Source of the DNA: a virus
Strand: one strand, 5' to 3'
DNA length: 21,242 nt
Virus record (IMG/VR): IMGVR_UViG_3300027712_001734
Span: 1-21,242 of that record
Of the stretch, positions 1 to 8,337 are shown piece after piece. Under the pieces are notes generated by a model. It saw nothing but the letters and a program-made list of their open reading frames with translations. It searched no databases and was not told the origin of the DNA. Position numbers and translations under genes: made by a program. Within the stretch, counting starts at the first letter, position 1. Every line of letters begins with the position of its first letter.

Positions 1-1
1 T

Positions 2-3000
2 GGTCTATGTACGCTGTACTATAACACTTCTGGTAGTAATAACATAGCTATTGGTGGCTGTGCAATGCGTTTTACCTGCGCTGGCAATGATAACGTAGCC
101 CAGGGATATCAGGCTTTGTATTGTAACTCTTATGGTAATAATAACACAGCAATTGGAAAGAAATCTCTGTACGTCAACAGCTCTGGTTGTAATAACACAG
201 CTATTGGATATGGTGCACTCTGCGGAAATACCTCTGGTTCAAATAACACGGCTATAGGATGTCTTGCACTCGCCTGCAACACCACTGGTTCAAATAACAT
301 AGCTATAGGGCAAAGTGCACTTGCCTGCAACACCATTGGTTCAAATAACACAGCTATTGGCAATAACGCACTTTTTGCCAATACTACTGGCTCACATAAC
401 ATTGCATTTGGATGTCTCGCAATGAATAAAAATGTGTCAGGATGTCATAACTTTGCTCAAGGATATTATGCACTCTACTGCAACACTATTGGCAGTAACA
501 ACTTTGCTGTGGGATGTAATGCACTTAAATATAACACCACTGGTGTTAATAATACGGCTATAGGAGATTGGGCATTACGCAACAACTCTAGTGGAAATAA
601 TAACACGGCTATAGGATGTCTTGCACTCGCCTGCAACACCACTGGTTCAAATAACTTTGCTGTGGGATGTAATGCACTCAACTGCAACACTTACGGTAAT
701 AGTAACTTTGCCGTTGGATATCGTGCACTTTTCATCAACACCACTGGTTCAATTAACACAGCTATTGGATGTCAGGTACTCACCTGCAACACCATTGGAT
801 CTAGTAACTTTGCCGTTGGATATTTTGCACTCTATGGCAACACCGCTGGTTGTAATAACACTGCAATTGGATGTAATGCACTCCGCTGCAATACCATCGG
901 TATTAATAATATAGCCATTGGATATAGTGCACTATATTGCAATACCACTGGTTCAAATAACATAGCCATTGGACATGCAGCACTCGCCTGCAACACCACT
1001 GGCACAAATAACTTTGCAGTTGGATGTTTTGTACTTAAATGTAACTCTGGTGGATCTAATAACTTTGCTGTAGGCTACCAAGCTCTTGCTTTTAATACTA
1101 TTGCTGATAATAATACCGCTATTGGAATTAGTGCGCTGTTGTGCAATACCACTGGTGTTAGTAATACGGCTATTGGATATAGTGCACTATGCGCTAATAC
1201 ATCTGGATCAAATAATACGGCAATTGGATGTAATGCACTTAGATGTAACACCACTGGTAATAACAACACAGCAATTGGATTTAATGCACTCTACGGCAAC
1301 ACCACTGGCTCAAATAATTTTGCAGTTGGATGTTTTGCACTTAGATGTAACTCCGGTGGATCTAGTAACTTCTCTGTAGGCTACCAAGCTCTTGTTTTTA
1401 ATACTATTGCTGATAATAATACCGCTATTGGCAATTCTGCGCTGGTGTGCAATACCACTGGTGTTAATAATACGGCTATTGGATATAGTGCACTATACAC
1501 TAATACATCTGGATCAAACAATACGGCAATTGGATATCTTGCACTTAGATGTAACACCACTGGTTTAAATAACACAGCTATTGGATATGGTGCACTCTAC
1601 GGCAACACCATAGGCTTACATAACACAGCTATTGGGTGCAGTGCACTTAGATGTAACACCATTGGTTGTAGTAACACGGCTATAGGATATTTAGCACTTC
1701 GATCAAATTCAAGTGGCAACCATAATACTGCTATTGGAAATAATGCACTTTATACCAACACCACTGGCTCAAATAACACAGCTCAAGGATATCGGGCACT
1801 CTACGGCAACACCACCGGCTCAAATAACACGGCTCAGGGATATTGTGCACTTAGATATAATACCATTGGTAATAATAACGTTGCAATTGGATTTAGTGCA
1901 CTCTACTGCAACAGCAATACTGGCTCAAATAACACGGCCATTGGATGTTGTGCACTCTACAGCAATACTACTGGGTGTTCAAACATTGCTATAGGACAAC
2001 AAGCAATGCAGTGCAATTCTACCGGGTCTTTAAACATTGCTATAGGACAACAAGCAATGCAGTGTAACACTTTTGGAACTTATAACACTGCACTGGGATT
2101 CAAAGCTCTGTATGGTAACACTACAGGTAACAATAACGTTGCAATAGGATGGTGTTCGTTAGGAAACAACGCTGGTGGCCTAGCCAACACAGCTATAGGA
2201 AATACGGCGCTCCGCTGCAATACCATAGGTAATAATAATACGGCTATTGGATGTCTTGCACTCTCCAACAACACCTTTGGTTGCAATAACACAGCTTTTG
2301 GATTCAGTGCACTCGTCTGCAACACTACTGGTTCAAATAACACAGCTATTGGACATTGTGCACTCTACGGCAACACCACTGGCTCAGACAACATTGCAAT
2401 TGGATGTCTCGCAATGGCAGTTACTTCTGGTGCTAGTACAAGCAATGTTGCGCTTGGAACGCAAGCACTTCGATTTATCACCAATGGCACTAATAACGTT
2501 GCTATTGGATGTTTCGCACTTAAATGCAATGTTGGCGGAAATAATAACATAGGTATTGGAAACAATACACTTGCTGTAAGTTCTGGATCCAATAATGTAG
2601 CCGTTGGCGGCGGCACCCTTCAGAACAATACCACAGGTAATTTTAACATAGGTATCGGATACTGTGCACTCGCCTGCAACACCACTGGGTGTAGTAATAC
2701 AGCGATTGGTATATGCGCACTTTATTGTAATCAATTTGGTAACAATAATTTTGCTCAAGGGTATAGTGCCCTATGGGCTAATAGCAGCGGATGCAATAAC
2801 ATCGCAATTGGTGATCGAGCACTGTGCAGTAATACTTTTGGTTCATATAATTTTGCCGCAGGCCAGTTGGCTTTGCTGAAAAATACGTCTGGATGCAATA
2901 ACATTGCAATAGGGGTATGCGCACTTTATAACTCAAATTCAAGTACAACTAATAATGGAAATATTGCTATTGGTTGGCTTGCTGGTAGTGCCAACACCAG

Positions 3001-3100
3001 TGGTTACAACAATATCTTTATTGGTAATAATGCTCAGAACATAAACACCAGTAGCTGTAACCAAATTGTAATTGGTACTACTGCGTATGTTAGCCAATAT
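2..3100 (+). repeat. About 60 tandem 51-bp coding repeats
   Basis: The period is exactly 51 bp (17 codons), in frame throughout. A few units are irregular, for example an extra codon near 1910-1920 and altered units near 2410-2450 and 2570-2600. Copies differ by both synonymous and amino-acid changes. The most alike neighbours are the two units at 1986-2036 and 2037-2087 (both IAIGQQAMQCN). Confidence 0.95.
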
Positions 3101-3484
3101 GCACCTAGCGCAACTTGGACTGCAATTTCGGATGCACGTGACAAGACCAATATTGAAACTATTCCATTGGGTTTAGAATTCTTGAAAGAAGTTCGCCCAG
3201 TTAGGTTTACTTGGAATTTAAGAAATACAGATGATTCTCATCCACGTTTTGGAATGCCGGATAGTGGATTTATTGCTCAAGAACTAGCCGATACTGCTAA
3301 CAAATACGGAGTTAGTGAATGGCTTAAAGTTGCAACTGGCGAAGGTACTAATCAGATGTATGCAGATCCGGGAAGATTATTGCCAGTTACTATCAAGGCA
3401 GTTCAAGAATTGTCTGATTTAGTTGATACATTAACTGCTAGAGTAATAACACTTGAAGAAAAAATTCAGCAGCTTGGCGGGTAG
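2..3484 (+). CDS. Giant repeat tail fibre with C-terminal S74 chaperone domain (5' partial)
   Basis: The frame is open from base 2, so the gene begins before the window; the ATG at 65 is just a codon inside a repeat. About 1,030 residues are built of some 60 copies of a 17-residue unit of the type NNTAIGxxALxxNTTGS. This resembles the head repeats of YadA-type trimeric adhesins and of many phage tail fibres, which fold as left-handed beta-rolls. The last ~118 residues look like a Peptidase_S74 intramolecular chaperone: SDARDKTNI with Ser at 3128-3130 and Lys five residues on, then GFIAQE, then a heptad-like helix. In this family the domain helps the fibre trimerise and then cuts itself off before that Ser. 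The product is most likely a host-recognition or whisker-like fibre. Roughly half of the units have Cys in the same place (ALxCN), which is unusual. Fibre identity is secure; the receptor is unknown. Confidence 0.9.
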   Translation, partial: GLCTLYYNTSGSNNIAIGGCAMRFTCAGNDNVAQGYQALYCNSYGNNNTAIGKKSLYVNSSGCNNTAIGYGALCGNTSGSNNTAIGCLALACNTTGSNNIAIGQSALACNTIGSNNTAIGNNALFANTTGSHNIAFGCLAMNKNVSGCHNFAQGYYALYCNTIGSNNFAVGCNALKYNTTGVNNTAIGDWALRNNSSGNNNTAIGCLALACNTTGSNNFAVGCNALNCNTYGNSNFAVGYRALFINTTGSINTAIGCQVLTCNTIGSSNFAVGYFALYGNTAGCNNTAIGCNALRCNTIGINNIAIGYSALYCNTTGSNNIAIGHAALACNTTGTNNFAVGCFVLKCNSGGSNNFAVGYQALAFNTIADNNTAIGISALLCNTTGVSNTAIGYSALCANTSGSNNTAIGCNALRCNTTGNNNTAIGFNALYGNTTGSNNFAVGCFALRCNSGGSSNFSVGYQALVFNTIADNNTAIGNSALVCNTTGVNNTAIGYSALYTNTSGSNNTAIGYLALRCNTTGLNNTAIGYGALYGNTIGLHNTAIGCSALRCNTIGCSNTAIGYLALRSNSSGNHNTAIGNNALYTNTTGSNNTAQGYRALYGNTTGSNNTAQGYCALRYNTIGNNNVAIGFSALYCNSNTGSNNTAIGCCALYSNTTGCSNIAIGQQAMQCNSTGSLNIAIGQQAMQCNTFGTYNTALGFKALYGNTTGNNNVAIGWCSLGNNAGGLANTAIGNTALRCNTIGNNNTAIGCLALSNNTFGCNNTAFGFSALVCNTTGSNNTAIGHCALYGNTTGSDNIAIGCLAMAVTSGASTSNVALGTQALRFITNGTNNVAIGCFALKCNVGGNNNIGIGNNTLAVSSGSNNVAVGGGTLQNNTTGNFNIGIGYCALACNTTGCSNTAIGICALYCNQFGNNNFAQGYSALWANSSGCNNIAIGDRALCSNTFGSYNFAAGQLALLKNTSGCNNIAIGVCALYNSNSSTTNNGNIAIGWLAGSANTSGYNNIFIGNNAQNINTSSCNQIVIGTTAYVSQYAPSATWTAISDARDKTNIETIPLGLEFLKEVRPVRFTWNLRNTDDSHPRFGMPDSGFIAQELADTANKYGVSEWLKVATGEGTNQMYADPGRLLPVTIKAVQELSDLVDTLTARVITLEEKIQQLGG
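1019..1586 (+). repeat. Six-unit segmental duplication inside the fibre gene (306-bp offset)
   Basis: The stretch from about 1019 to 1280 recurs at about 1325 to 1586, offset by 306 bp, which is six 51-bp units. Both copies share an unusual unit, YQAL-(A/V)-FNTIADNN, followed by the same order of later units. That order is not found elsewhere in the array, so a block duplication is the simplest explanation. Confidence 0.8.
3128..3484 (+). other. S74 intramolecular chaperone domain and predicted self-cleavage site
   Basis: The region starts at Ser (TCG, 3128-3130) in the motif SDARDK. In known S74 domains this Ser and the Lys at +5 form the catalytic pair, and both are present. Cleavage would release a 118-residue chaperone ending in a coiled-coil-like segment (LTARVITLEEKIQQLGG). 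Cleavage itself is inferred from the family. Confidence 0.8.
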
Positions 3485-3492
3485 GTTAAATA
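3485..3492 (+). promoter_or_regulatory. Late-type promoter box GTTAAATA
   Basis: A TAAATA-core box directly after the fibre stop codon, 23 nt before the glycosyltransferase ATG. It matches the T4 late consensus TATAAATA in its last six bases. Support comes from similar boxes ahead of the other transcription units in this window. Confidence 0.4.
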
Positions 3493-3517
3493 GTAGCACT
3501 TAACTATGTGCTATTAT
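3490..3517 (+). promoter_or_regulatory. Hairpin covering the start codon of the first glycosyltransferase gene
   Basis: Bases 3490-3499 pair with 3508-3517 in a 10-bp stem with one G-U pair and an 8-nt loop. The 3' arm includes the first two bases of the ATG at 3516. No T-run follows, so it is not a standard terminator. It could hide the start codon in read-through mRNA from the fibre gene. Confidence 0.5.
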
Positions 3518-4430
3518 GCGACCACTTGGCGGCTCTGAAATATTAAACAATAACCTTGTAAAATACACTGGACAAGATTGGCAAACCAATGTTAATCTTG
3601 TCCTAAGTGTCTGTGACTCTGCATTCATTGATCCTAATCGTGTAAATGTTATTTGGCAGCATCTTGCCTACGATCAAGGCGCAATTAGAGGAATGGCTGA
3701 CTCTAACTTTATACAAGCAATAGATCACTTTGTCTATGTTAGCAACTGGCAACGTCGACAGTTTGAAAATAGATTTGCAATAGATCTAAGCGAAAATCAC
3801 GTGATTCGTAATGCAATTGAGCACATTGAATTCAAAGAAAAACCAAACAATAAGATCAAACTAATCTATACATCTACACCCAATAGAGGCCTAGCGGTAT
3901 TATTACAAGCATTCAAGTTACTCAATCGAACAGATATAGAACTTACTGTATTTTCCAGCAATATAATCTACGGTAAAGGATACAGCAATCAACTTGCTGG
4001 GCAACACGACTACCTGTTCCACCAGTGTCGAACAACTCCGGGGATTGTCTACAGAGGTTATGCCACAAACAAGGCAGTAAGGCAAGCATTACAATCTAGT
4101 CATATCTTGGCCTATCCCAGCATATACGAAGAAACCAGTTGCCTGGCTGCAATAGAAGCAGGTGCAGCAGGATGTAAGATTGTTACTACCAACTTGGGTG
4201 CATTGCCTGAAACTTGTGCCAACTGGGCGACCTATGTTGACTACAAATATGGAGACAATTTAGATCTTTTGGCAGAAAGATATGCAGAAATATTGAATCA
4301 AGAAATTGACAATTATCAAAATACTTGTTATACTGTAAAAGACCAAAGTATTTGGTTCAATGAACAATATTCCTGGCACCAACGTGGTCAAGAATGGTTG
4401 GAATTTTTTAATAAAATATGCGTAAAGTAA
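3516..4430 (+). CDS. Glycosyltransferase, GT4-like (GT-B fold)
   Basis: Predicted retaining glycosyltransferase of the GT4/GT1 type, transferring a sugar from a nucleotide-activated donor in the cytoplasm. Visible signs are an N-terminal glycine loop GGSE (residues 5-8), a central FVYVSNWQRRQF segment (72-83), YTSTPNRGL (118-126), and the EX7E signature within EETSCLAAIEAGAAG (E206 and E214), followed by GALPET. At 304 residues it is short for GT4, and it starts almost at the glycine loop, so the usual first strand seems absent; a stop at 3501-3503 prevents a longer start in this frame. No clear Shine-Dalgarno site is seen. It is the first gene of the glycan cassette and overlaps the next gene by 13 bases. 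Sugar donor and acceptor are unknown. Confidence 0.82.
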   Translation: MRPLGGSEILNNNLVKYTGQDWQTNVNLVLSVCDSAFIDPNRVNVIWQHLAYDQGAIRGMADSNFIQAIDHFVYVSNWQRRQFENRFAIDLSENHVIRNAIEHIEFKEKPNNKIKLIYTSTPNRGLAVLLQAFKLLNRTDIELTVFSSNIIYGKGYSNQLAGQHDYLFHQCRTTPGIVYRGYATNKAVRQALQSSHILAYPSIYEETSCLAAIEAGAAGCKIVTTNLGALPETCANWATYVDYKYGDNLDLLAERYAEILNQEIDNYQNTCYTVKDQSIWFNEQYSWHQRGQEWLEFFNKICVK

Positions 4431-5146
4431 TGATTGGCACACCGTGCTATTCGGGTCAAGTTGATGTCTGGTATACCAATAGTTTGGTCAATACCATCAA
4501 ACAAAGTTATGCACACAATATAGCAATAACTCCAATGTGGGTCAGCTTTGATGCACTGATCCAACGTGCACGTAATGATACCGTGCATCTTGCTCTAGAA
4601 GGTGAGTTTGATGACTTGATTTGGATTGACAGTGATATTGAATGGGAACCTGAATGGTTTTTTAAACTACTTGATTATCCTGTGGATGTAGTTGGCGGTA
4701 CTTATCGTAAAAAAGGTGATCAAGAAGAATATGTGGTTCGACAGTTGGGAAAACATTCACGGAATCCTGCCACTGGCTTAATTGAAGTCAGTGGTCTAGG
4801 TACTGGTTTTTTACGTATGAATCGCAAGTCTATGCAGTATCTCTGGGATACAAATAAACCTTATATTGATAAAAAAGACAACAAAGAACGTAGAATGATT
4901 TTTGATGTTATTATTGCCAATAGTGATCTAATGAGCGAAGACATTTATGCATTACAAAAATTGATTGATGGTGGATTTAAGATATGGTTGGATCCAAGCA
5001 TGACTTGTAATCACATTGGTCCATATAAATTCAAAGGTGATTATTTTGCTTGGTCAAAGAATGGCAGCCCTGCCACTATTACTGCTCCTGCAATAGTGAA
5101 ATCTACTGCAAAAAAAATCCCAACTTTACCGCGCAGACAATTATGA
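4418..5146 (+). CDS. Glycosyltransferase, GT-A fold
   Basis: A 242-residue predicted glycosyltransferase. The key motif is a DxD triad in IWIDSDIEWEPEW (DSD at 71-73), which in GT-A enzymes binds the divalent metal and the nucleotide sugar. It is preceded by ALIQRARND (46-54) and followed by VVGGTYRKK and a GLGTGFLRM stretch, a layout seen in phage and giant-virus GT2-like proteins. There is no membrane segment or signal peptide, so it should act in the cytoplasm. Its ATG lies inside the end of the upstream glycosyltransferase gene (13-base overlap) and its stop overlaps the next start as ATGA, which implies translational coupling. The last ~20 residues are basic and rich in Lys and Pro. The exact family is uncertain. 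Confidence 0.7.
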   Translation: MRKVMIGTPCYSGQVDVWYTNSLVNTIKQSYAHNIAITPMWVSFDALIQRARNDTVHLALEGEFDDLIWIDSDIEWEPEWFFKLLDYPVDVVGGTYRKKGDQEEYVVRQLGKHSRNPATGLIEVSGLGTGFLRMNRKSMQYLWDTNKPYIDKKDNKERRMIFDVIIANSDLMSEDIYALQKLIDGGFKIWLDPSMTCNHIGPYKFKGDYFAWSKNGSPATITAPAIVKSTAKKIPTLPRRQL

Positions 5147-5943
5147 ACAAGAATTTTATCATGCTTTCCGGACTTCCCCGTTCTGGAAGCCAAGTATTAA
5201 GTTCAATGTTGAATCAACATCCTGAAATATATGCATCTACCACAAGCCCAGTGGCCGACCTTGTAGGCATTATTGGCGAACAATGGCCCGCGATTAGTCA
5301 AGCATTGATCGATCCTGATCCTAAACAATACAGCAATATCATGCTGGGCGCAATTGATGGTGCATACAAACACATTGATAAGAATACCATTGTTGATAAA
5401 AATAGATTATGGCCCAGATACGGTGCTATAACAAGAAAAACATTTGGATTCAAACCTCAAATCATTTGTACTGTTCGTAGTATTCCTGATATTCTAGCAT
5501 CTTATTGTTTGTTAATTGAACGTAATCGTGACAGAGTTACATTTGTTGATCAGGAGTTAATTGATTCAAGTTTGCCTGTCAATACTAAAAATCGCTGTAA
5601 GATATTATGGGAAAAATATATTACACATCCTTATAATAGTCTGCGTATGGGAGTTAATTCTGGCGATGTTGATATGCTATTTTTAGAATATAAGGATATT
5701 GTGGACAACGGTCAGGCAACTATTGATAAGATATGCAACTTTATCAACATTGATACTTTTGCATTGGATACAGGTAATCTACAACCCATGGATGAAAATG
5801 ATGTATTCCACGGAGGATTGGTTGGATTGCATGATGTAAGACCTATATTAAAGAAAGCAAGTCCTCCTCCCGAAGAAGTGATTGGCAGAGAGTTGACCAA
5901 CATGTATAGAAATATGCATTTAGAATTTTGGAGAAAGAAATAA
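5143..5943 (+). CDS. Sulfotransferase 1 (PAPS-dependent type)
   Basis: A 266-residue predicted sulfotransferase that would move a sulfuryl group from PAPS to a hydroxyl, probably on a sugar. The N-terminal SGLPRSGSQVL (9-19) is the PAPS-binding P-loop typical of the Sulfotransfer_3 family. IICTVRSIPDILAS (107-120) corresponds to the 3'-phosphate-binding segment, with R112 and S120 kept but Ser where many members have Asp. VDKNRLW near 85-90 fits the family's conserved Lys region. I chose the ATG at 5143 because it overlaps the previous stop as ATGA; a longer frame from 5050 would run through the upstream gene. It resembles the sulfotransferase at 10031 at its N terminus, so the two are probably paralogues. 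Confidence 0.82.
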   Translation: MNKNFIMLSGLPRSGSQVLSSMLNQHPEIYASTTSPVADLVGIIGEQWPAISQALIDPDPKQYSNIMLGAIDGAYKHIDKNTIVDKNRLWPRYGAITRKTFGFKPQIICTVRSIPDILASYCLLIERNRDRVTFVDQELIDSSLPVNTKNRCKILWEKYITHPYNSLRMGVNSGDVDMLFLEYKDIVDNGQATIDKICNFINIDTFALDTGNLQPMDENDVFHGGLVGLHDVRPILKKASPPPEEVIGRELTNMYRNMHLEFWRKK

Positions 5944-7349
5944 TGCAGAGCACAGTATATGCAATGATATCATGTAGATCGTCAGATCAATACACCAAGT
6001 CGGCAATCGATAGTTTTTTTAAAAATACCAAATTAACCAGCAACGATGTCTTTTATCTAATAGATAATGATGCAGTAGGCACCAATGCTCGCGCTAATAT
6101 CACAGTAATAGTAAACGCTCAACCACAGTCCTTTGCTAAAAATATAAATGACATTATCAAGATTGCACAAGGCCGAGATGTAGTAATACTGAATAATGAT
6201 ATTGAATTTACTCCTGGATGGAGTGAACCATTAAAAGGCTATAGAAATAGTATATTGATTCCATCATGTAATCAAACACACTCATACACCAGCAGTGATG
6301 GAGCATTGGTATTGAAAGATTCAATGACACTTGATGAGTTTGCTAATGATACTTATAGACTCAATGAAATTGTTAGGCATCATCGATCTTTAGTTAAAGG
6401 TTTTTATGAAACGGTATTGATGCCATTTTATGCATTTAGATTACCTGCAGATGTTTATAACAAGGTTGGATTGTTTAATGAAACATTTGGACCTGCTGGT
6501 GGCGAAGATGTTGATTATAGAATACGAGCCATACAACATGGGTTTAGTGTAAAGTATGTAGGCCAATCATACCTTTTACATTTCCATGGTAAATCTACCT
6601 GGAATGGTCCTGAACAAGAACAGGAATTTAAAGAAAGAAATCAGTTTTATTTTCAACGCTTTACAGATGTATGGGGGTCCGATCTAGCCAATATGCTACT
6701 CATTGGTGGTCATATGCAGCCTGTGGTTGAAAAGTATCAATTATATCCATTCTTACAATCTAAAAAAATAACAGATATGATAAAACAATTATTGTTTGTT
6801 AGAGAAGGAAATAGTATAGTGTCTCTAGAGCAAGTATCTGCTGATGGATTATTAGAATATGTTAGAAAATTGGGTAACAATCTTATTGGTTGTGAGTTAG
6901 GCGTATGTCTAGGTTATACGCTTAGGTATTTTTTAGACAGATCAACTGAAATTAAAAAAGTCTATGCAGTTGATGCATATGAACCTTACATGGATCATTG
7001 GGGAATGGTAACTCAAAATTTAGTTGATAGATGGAAAACCGGTGCTCACGCATTATTAGACTCTTATAGTAATCAAATAGAATGGTTGGAATTAGATTCT
7101 ATCAAGGCATCTGAGTATATTGCAGACAATGAGCTGGATTATATTTTTATTGATGGCGATCATAGTTATGATGCAGTGTCTAGAGATCTAAGACATTATT
7201 GGTCCAAGGTACGGCCTGGCGGAATATTTGCAGGACATGACTGGAATTTACCCGAAGTTAATCGTGCAGTAAATGATTTTAGAAAAGAGTTTGACATTGA
7301 TACTGAGATACATTACACTAGTAAACATGTTTGGTTTTGGTACAAATAA
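5943..7349 (+). CDS. Glycosyltransferase (GT2-like) fused to a class I methyltransferase
   Basis: A 468-residue two-domain enzyme. Residues 1-250 look like GT2: an ILNNDIEFTPGW motif (82-93, with NND in the DxD place) and GEDVDYRIRA (187-196), the acidic pair expected near the catalytic base. Residues 290-468 look like an SAM-dependent methyltransferase of the Methyltransf_24 type: GCELGVCLGYT (317-326) as the SAM loop, YAVDAYEP (341-348), FIDGDHSYDAV (402-412) and RPGGIFAGHDW (424-433). It may add a sugar and O-methylate it, or methylate the product of a neighbour. The ATG at 5943 overlaps the previous stop by one base and has GGAG nine bases upstream; a TTG at 5928 would add five residues and is less likely. 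Confidence 0.8.
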   Translation: MQSTVYAMISCRSSDQYTKSAIDSFFKNTKLTSNDVFYLIDNDAVGTNARANITVIVNAQPQSFAKNINDIIKIAQGRDVVILNNDIEFTPGWSEPLKGYRNSILIPSCNQTHSYTSSDGALVLKDSMTLDEFANDTYRLNEIVRHHRSLVKGFYETVLMPFYAFRLPADVYNKVGLFNETFGPAGGEDVDYRIRAIQHGFSVKYVGQSYLLHFHGKSTWNGPEQEQEFKERNQFYFQRFTDVWGSDLANMLLIGGHMQPVVEKYQLYPFLQSKKITDMIKQLLFVREGNSIVSLEQVSADGLLEYVRKLGNNLIGCELGVCLGYTLRYFLDRSTEIKKVYAVDAYEPYMDHWGMVTQNLVDRWKTGAHALLDSYSNQIEWLELDSIKASEYIADNELDYIFIDGDHSYDAVSRDLRHYWSKVRPGGIFAGHDWNLPEVNRAVNDFRKEFDIDTEIHYTSKHVWFWYK

Positions 7350-7380
7350 TCAAGATTTGTAGTACACTGATTATGGCTGT

Positions 7381-7388
7381 ATTAAATA
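7381..7388 (+). promoter_or_regulatory. Late-type promoter box ATTAAATA
   Basis: Lies in the only gap inside the glycan cassette (7350-7407), 19 nt before the next ATG. It shares the TAAATA core. The rest of the 58-nt gap shows no gene. Confidence 0.45.
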
Positions 7389-7407
7389 ACGTACAAAGGG
7401 TATATAG

Positions 7408-8337
7408 ATGAAAAAAGTTTTTTGGATCGACGGCGGTGCCGGTAGAGTTGTAGCAGCAATTCCGGCATTGCTAAAATATAATAGATTAAACCCTAACACC
7501 GACTGGGCAATTTTGATCGGCGCCTGGGATTTCTTTCTTTGGGGTATTCCAGAATTACAAGATCGTGCATACAACCTAGACACCAAAGGTGTGTTTGACA
7601 ATGTGGTTAAAGATGCAGATATAATCATTACGCCAGAACCATATCGTAACCCTGCTTACTTTAGACAAGAGATCAGTCTAGTACAGGCATTTGATAGAGA
7701 GATCAACAACACTACCGATCATAGTGATCTAGGTGTTCCATCATTGGTATTCAATAGACAAGAGCAATTGGTTGCTGAAAATACACTTAGTGATTTGAAA
7801 AATATGCAGAAGCGTCCTAAGAATGTAATTTTCCAACCATTTGGACGTGGAGCAAAACTTGATAGGGACTTAATTATTGATGAAGAAAGCCGTAGTCTTG
7901 GACAAAAAGATTATTTGTTTCTAGTCCGTAAGTTGTCTCAAAAATATAACATGGTATTCTTTGGAGAACCAGAATTTCAGCTCAAAGCAGATACGTTTGC
8001 TCAAAAATATACTTGTGACCTACGTCAATGGGGTGCATTGATTGCACAGGCAGATTACTTTATTGGTTGTGATTCAGTTGGACAACATCTTGCACGAGCA
8101 GTTGGCACACCGGGATCAGTAATTTTTGGAAGTACATTCCCAATTAATACAAGTTATCCTGATTATTTTAATTGCATTGACATGGGACGAATTAAGAAAT
8201 ATAGTCCTATTAGAATTGCTGGTCTTGATGTATCACTATCTAATCGTTTGAACGAAAACGCCATGAACTTTAGTGATGTAGAATTGAATACAATCTATAA
8301 TAGTATTGTAGCAGACATTGAAAGAAAAACAAAATAA
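7408..8337 (+). CDS. GT9-like (heptosyltransferase-fold) glycosyltransferase
   Basis: A 309-residue protein with a GT-B layout resembling GT9 (ADP-heptose:LPS heptosyltransferase) proteins. The N terminus has a glycine-rich strand-loop followed by an IPAL helix (WIDGGAGRVVAAIPALLKY, 6-24). The C-terminal half has FQPFGRGAK (142-150) and FIGCDSVGQHLARAVGTP (218-235), matching the donor-binding loop where GT9 proteins have a D-S/T-G-x-x-H-x-A-x-A pattern. It likely transfers a sugar in the cytoplasm. The start is preceded by AAGGG about seven bases upstream and follows a TAAATA promoter box. It shares one base (TAATG) with the carbamoyltransferase start, so the two are probably coupled. Fold-level assignment is moderate; substrate is unknown. 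Confidence 0.65.
   Translation: MKKVFWIDGGAGRVVAAIPALLKYNRLNPNTDWAILIGAWDFFLWGIPELQDRAYNLDTKGVFDNVVKDADIIITPEPYRNPAYFRQEISLVQAFDREINNTTDHSDLGVPSLVFNRQEQLVAENTLSDLKNMQKRPKNVIFQPFGRGAKLDRDLIIDEESRSLGQKDYLFLVRKLSQKYNMVFFGEPEFQLKADTFAQKYTCDLRQWGALIAQADYFIGCDSVGQHLARAVGTPGSVIFGSTFPINTSYPDYFNCIDMGRIKKYSPIRIAGLDVSLSNRLNENAMNFSDVELNTIYNSIVADIERKTK

Noticed and set aside
130-2758. Several 60-124 codon open frames on the minus strand and in other plus frames across the fibre gene
   Set aside because: They mirror the 51-bp repeat (repeating PIAVLFEP-like text) and lack ribosome sites; they are shadows of the fibre frame.
2-3100. Regular 51-bp repeats as a CRISPR array or satellite
   Set aside because: The repeats are contiguous, in frame with a long protein, vary by codon changes and have no spacers.
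5050-5142. Upstream extension of sulfotransferase 1 to an ATG at 5050
   Set aside because: The 31 extra residues are Cys-rich text overlapping the glycosyltransferase frame; the ATG at 5143 gives the standard family N terminus and an ATGA junction.
5928-5942. TTG start for the glycosyltransferase-methyltransferase fusion
   Set aside because: The ATG at 5943 has GGAG nine bases upstream and a one-base overlap with the previous stop, like its neighbours.
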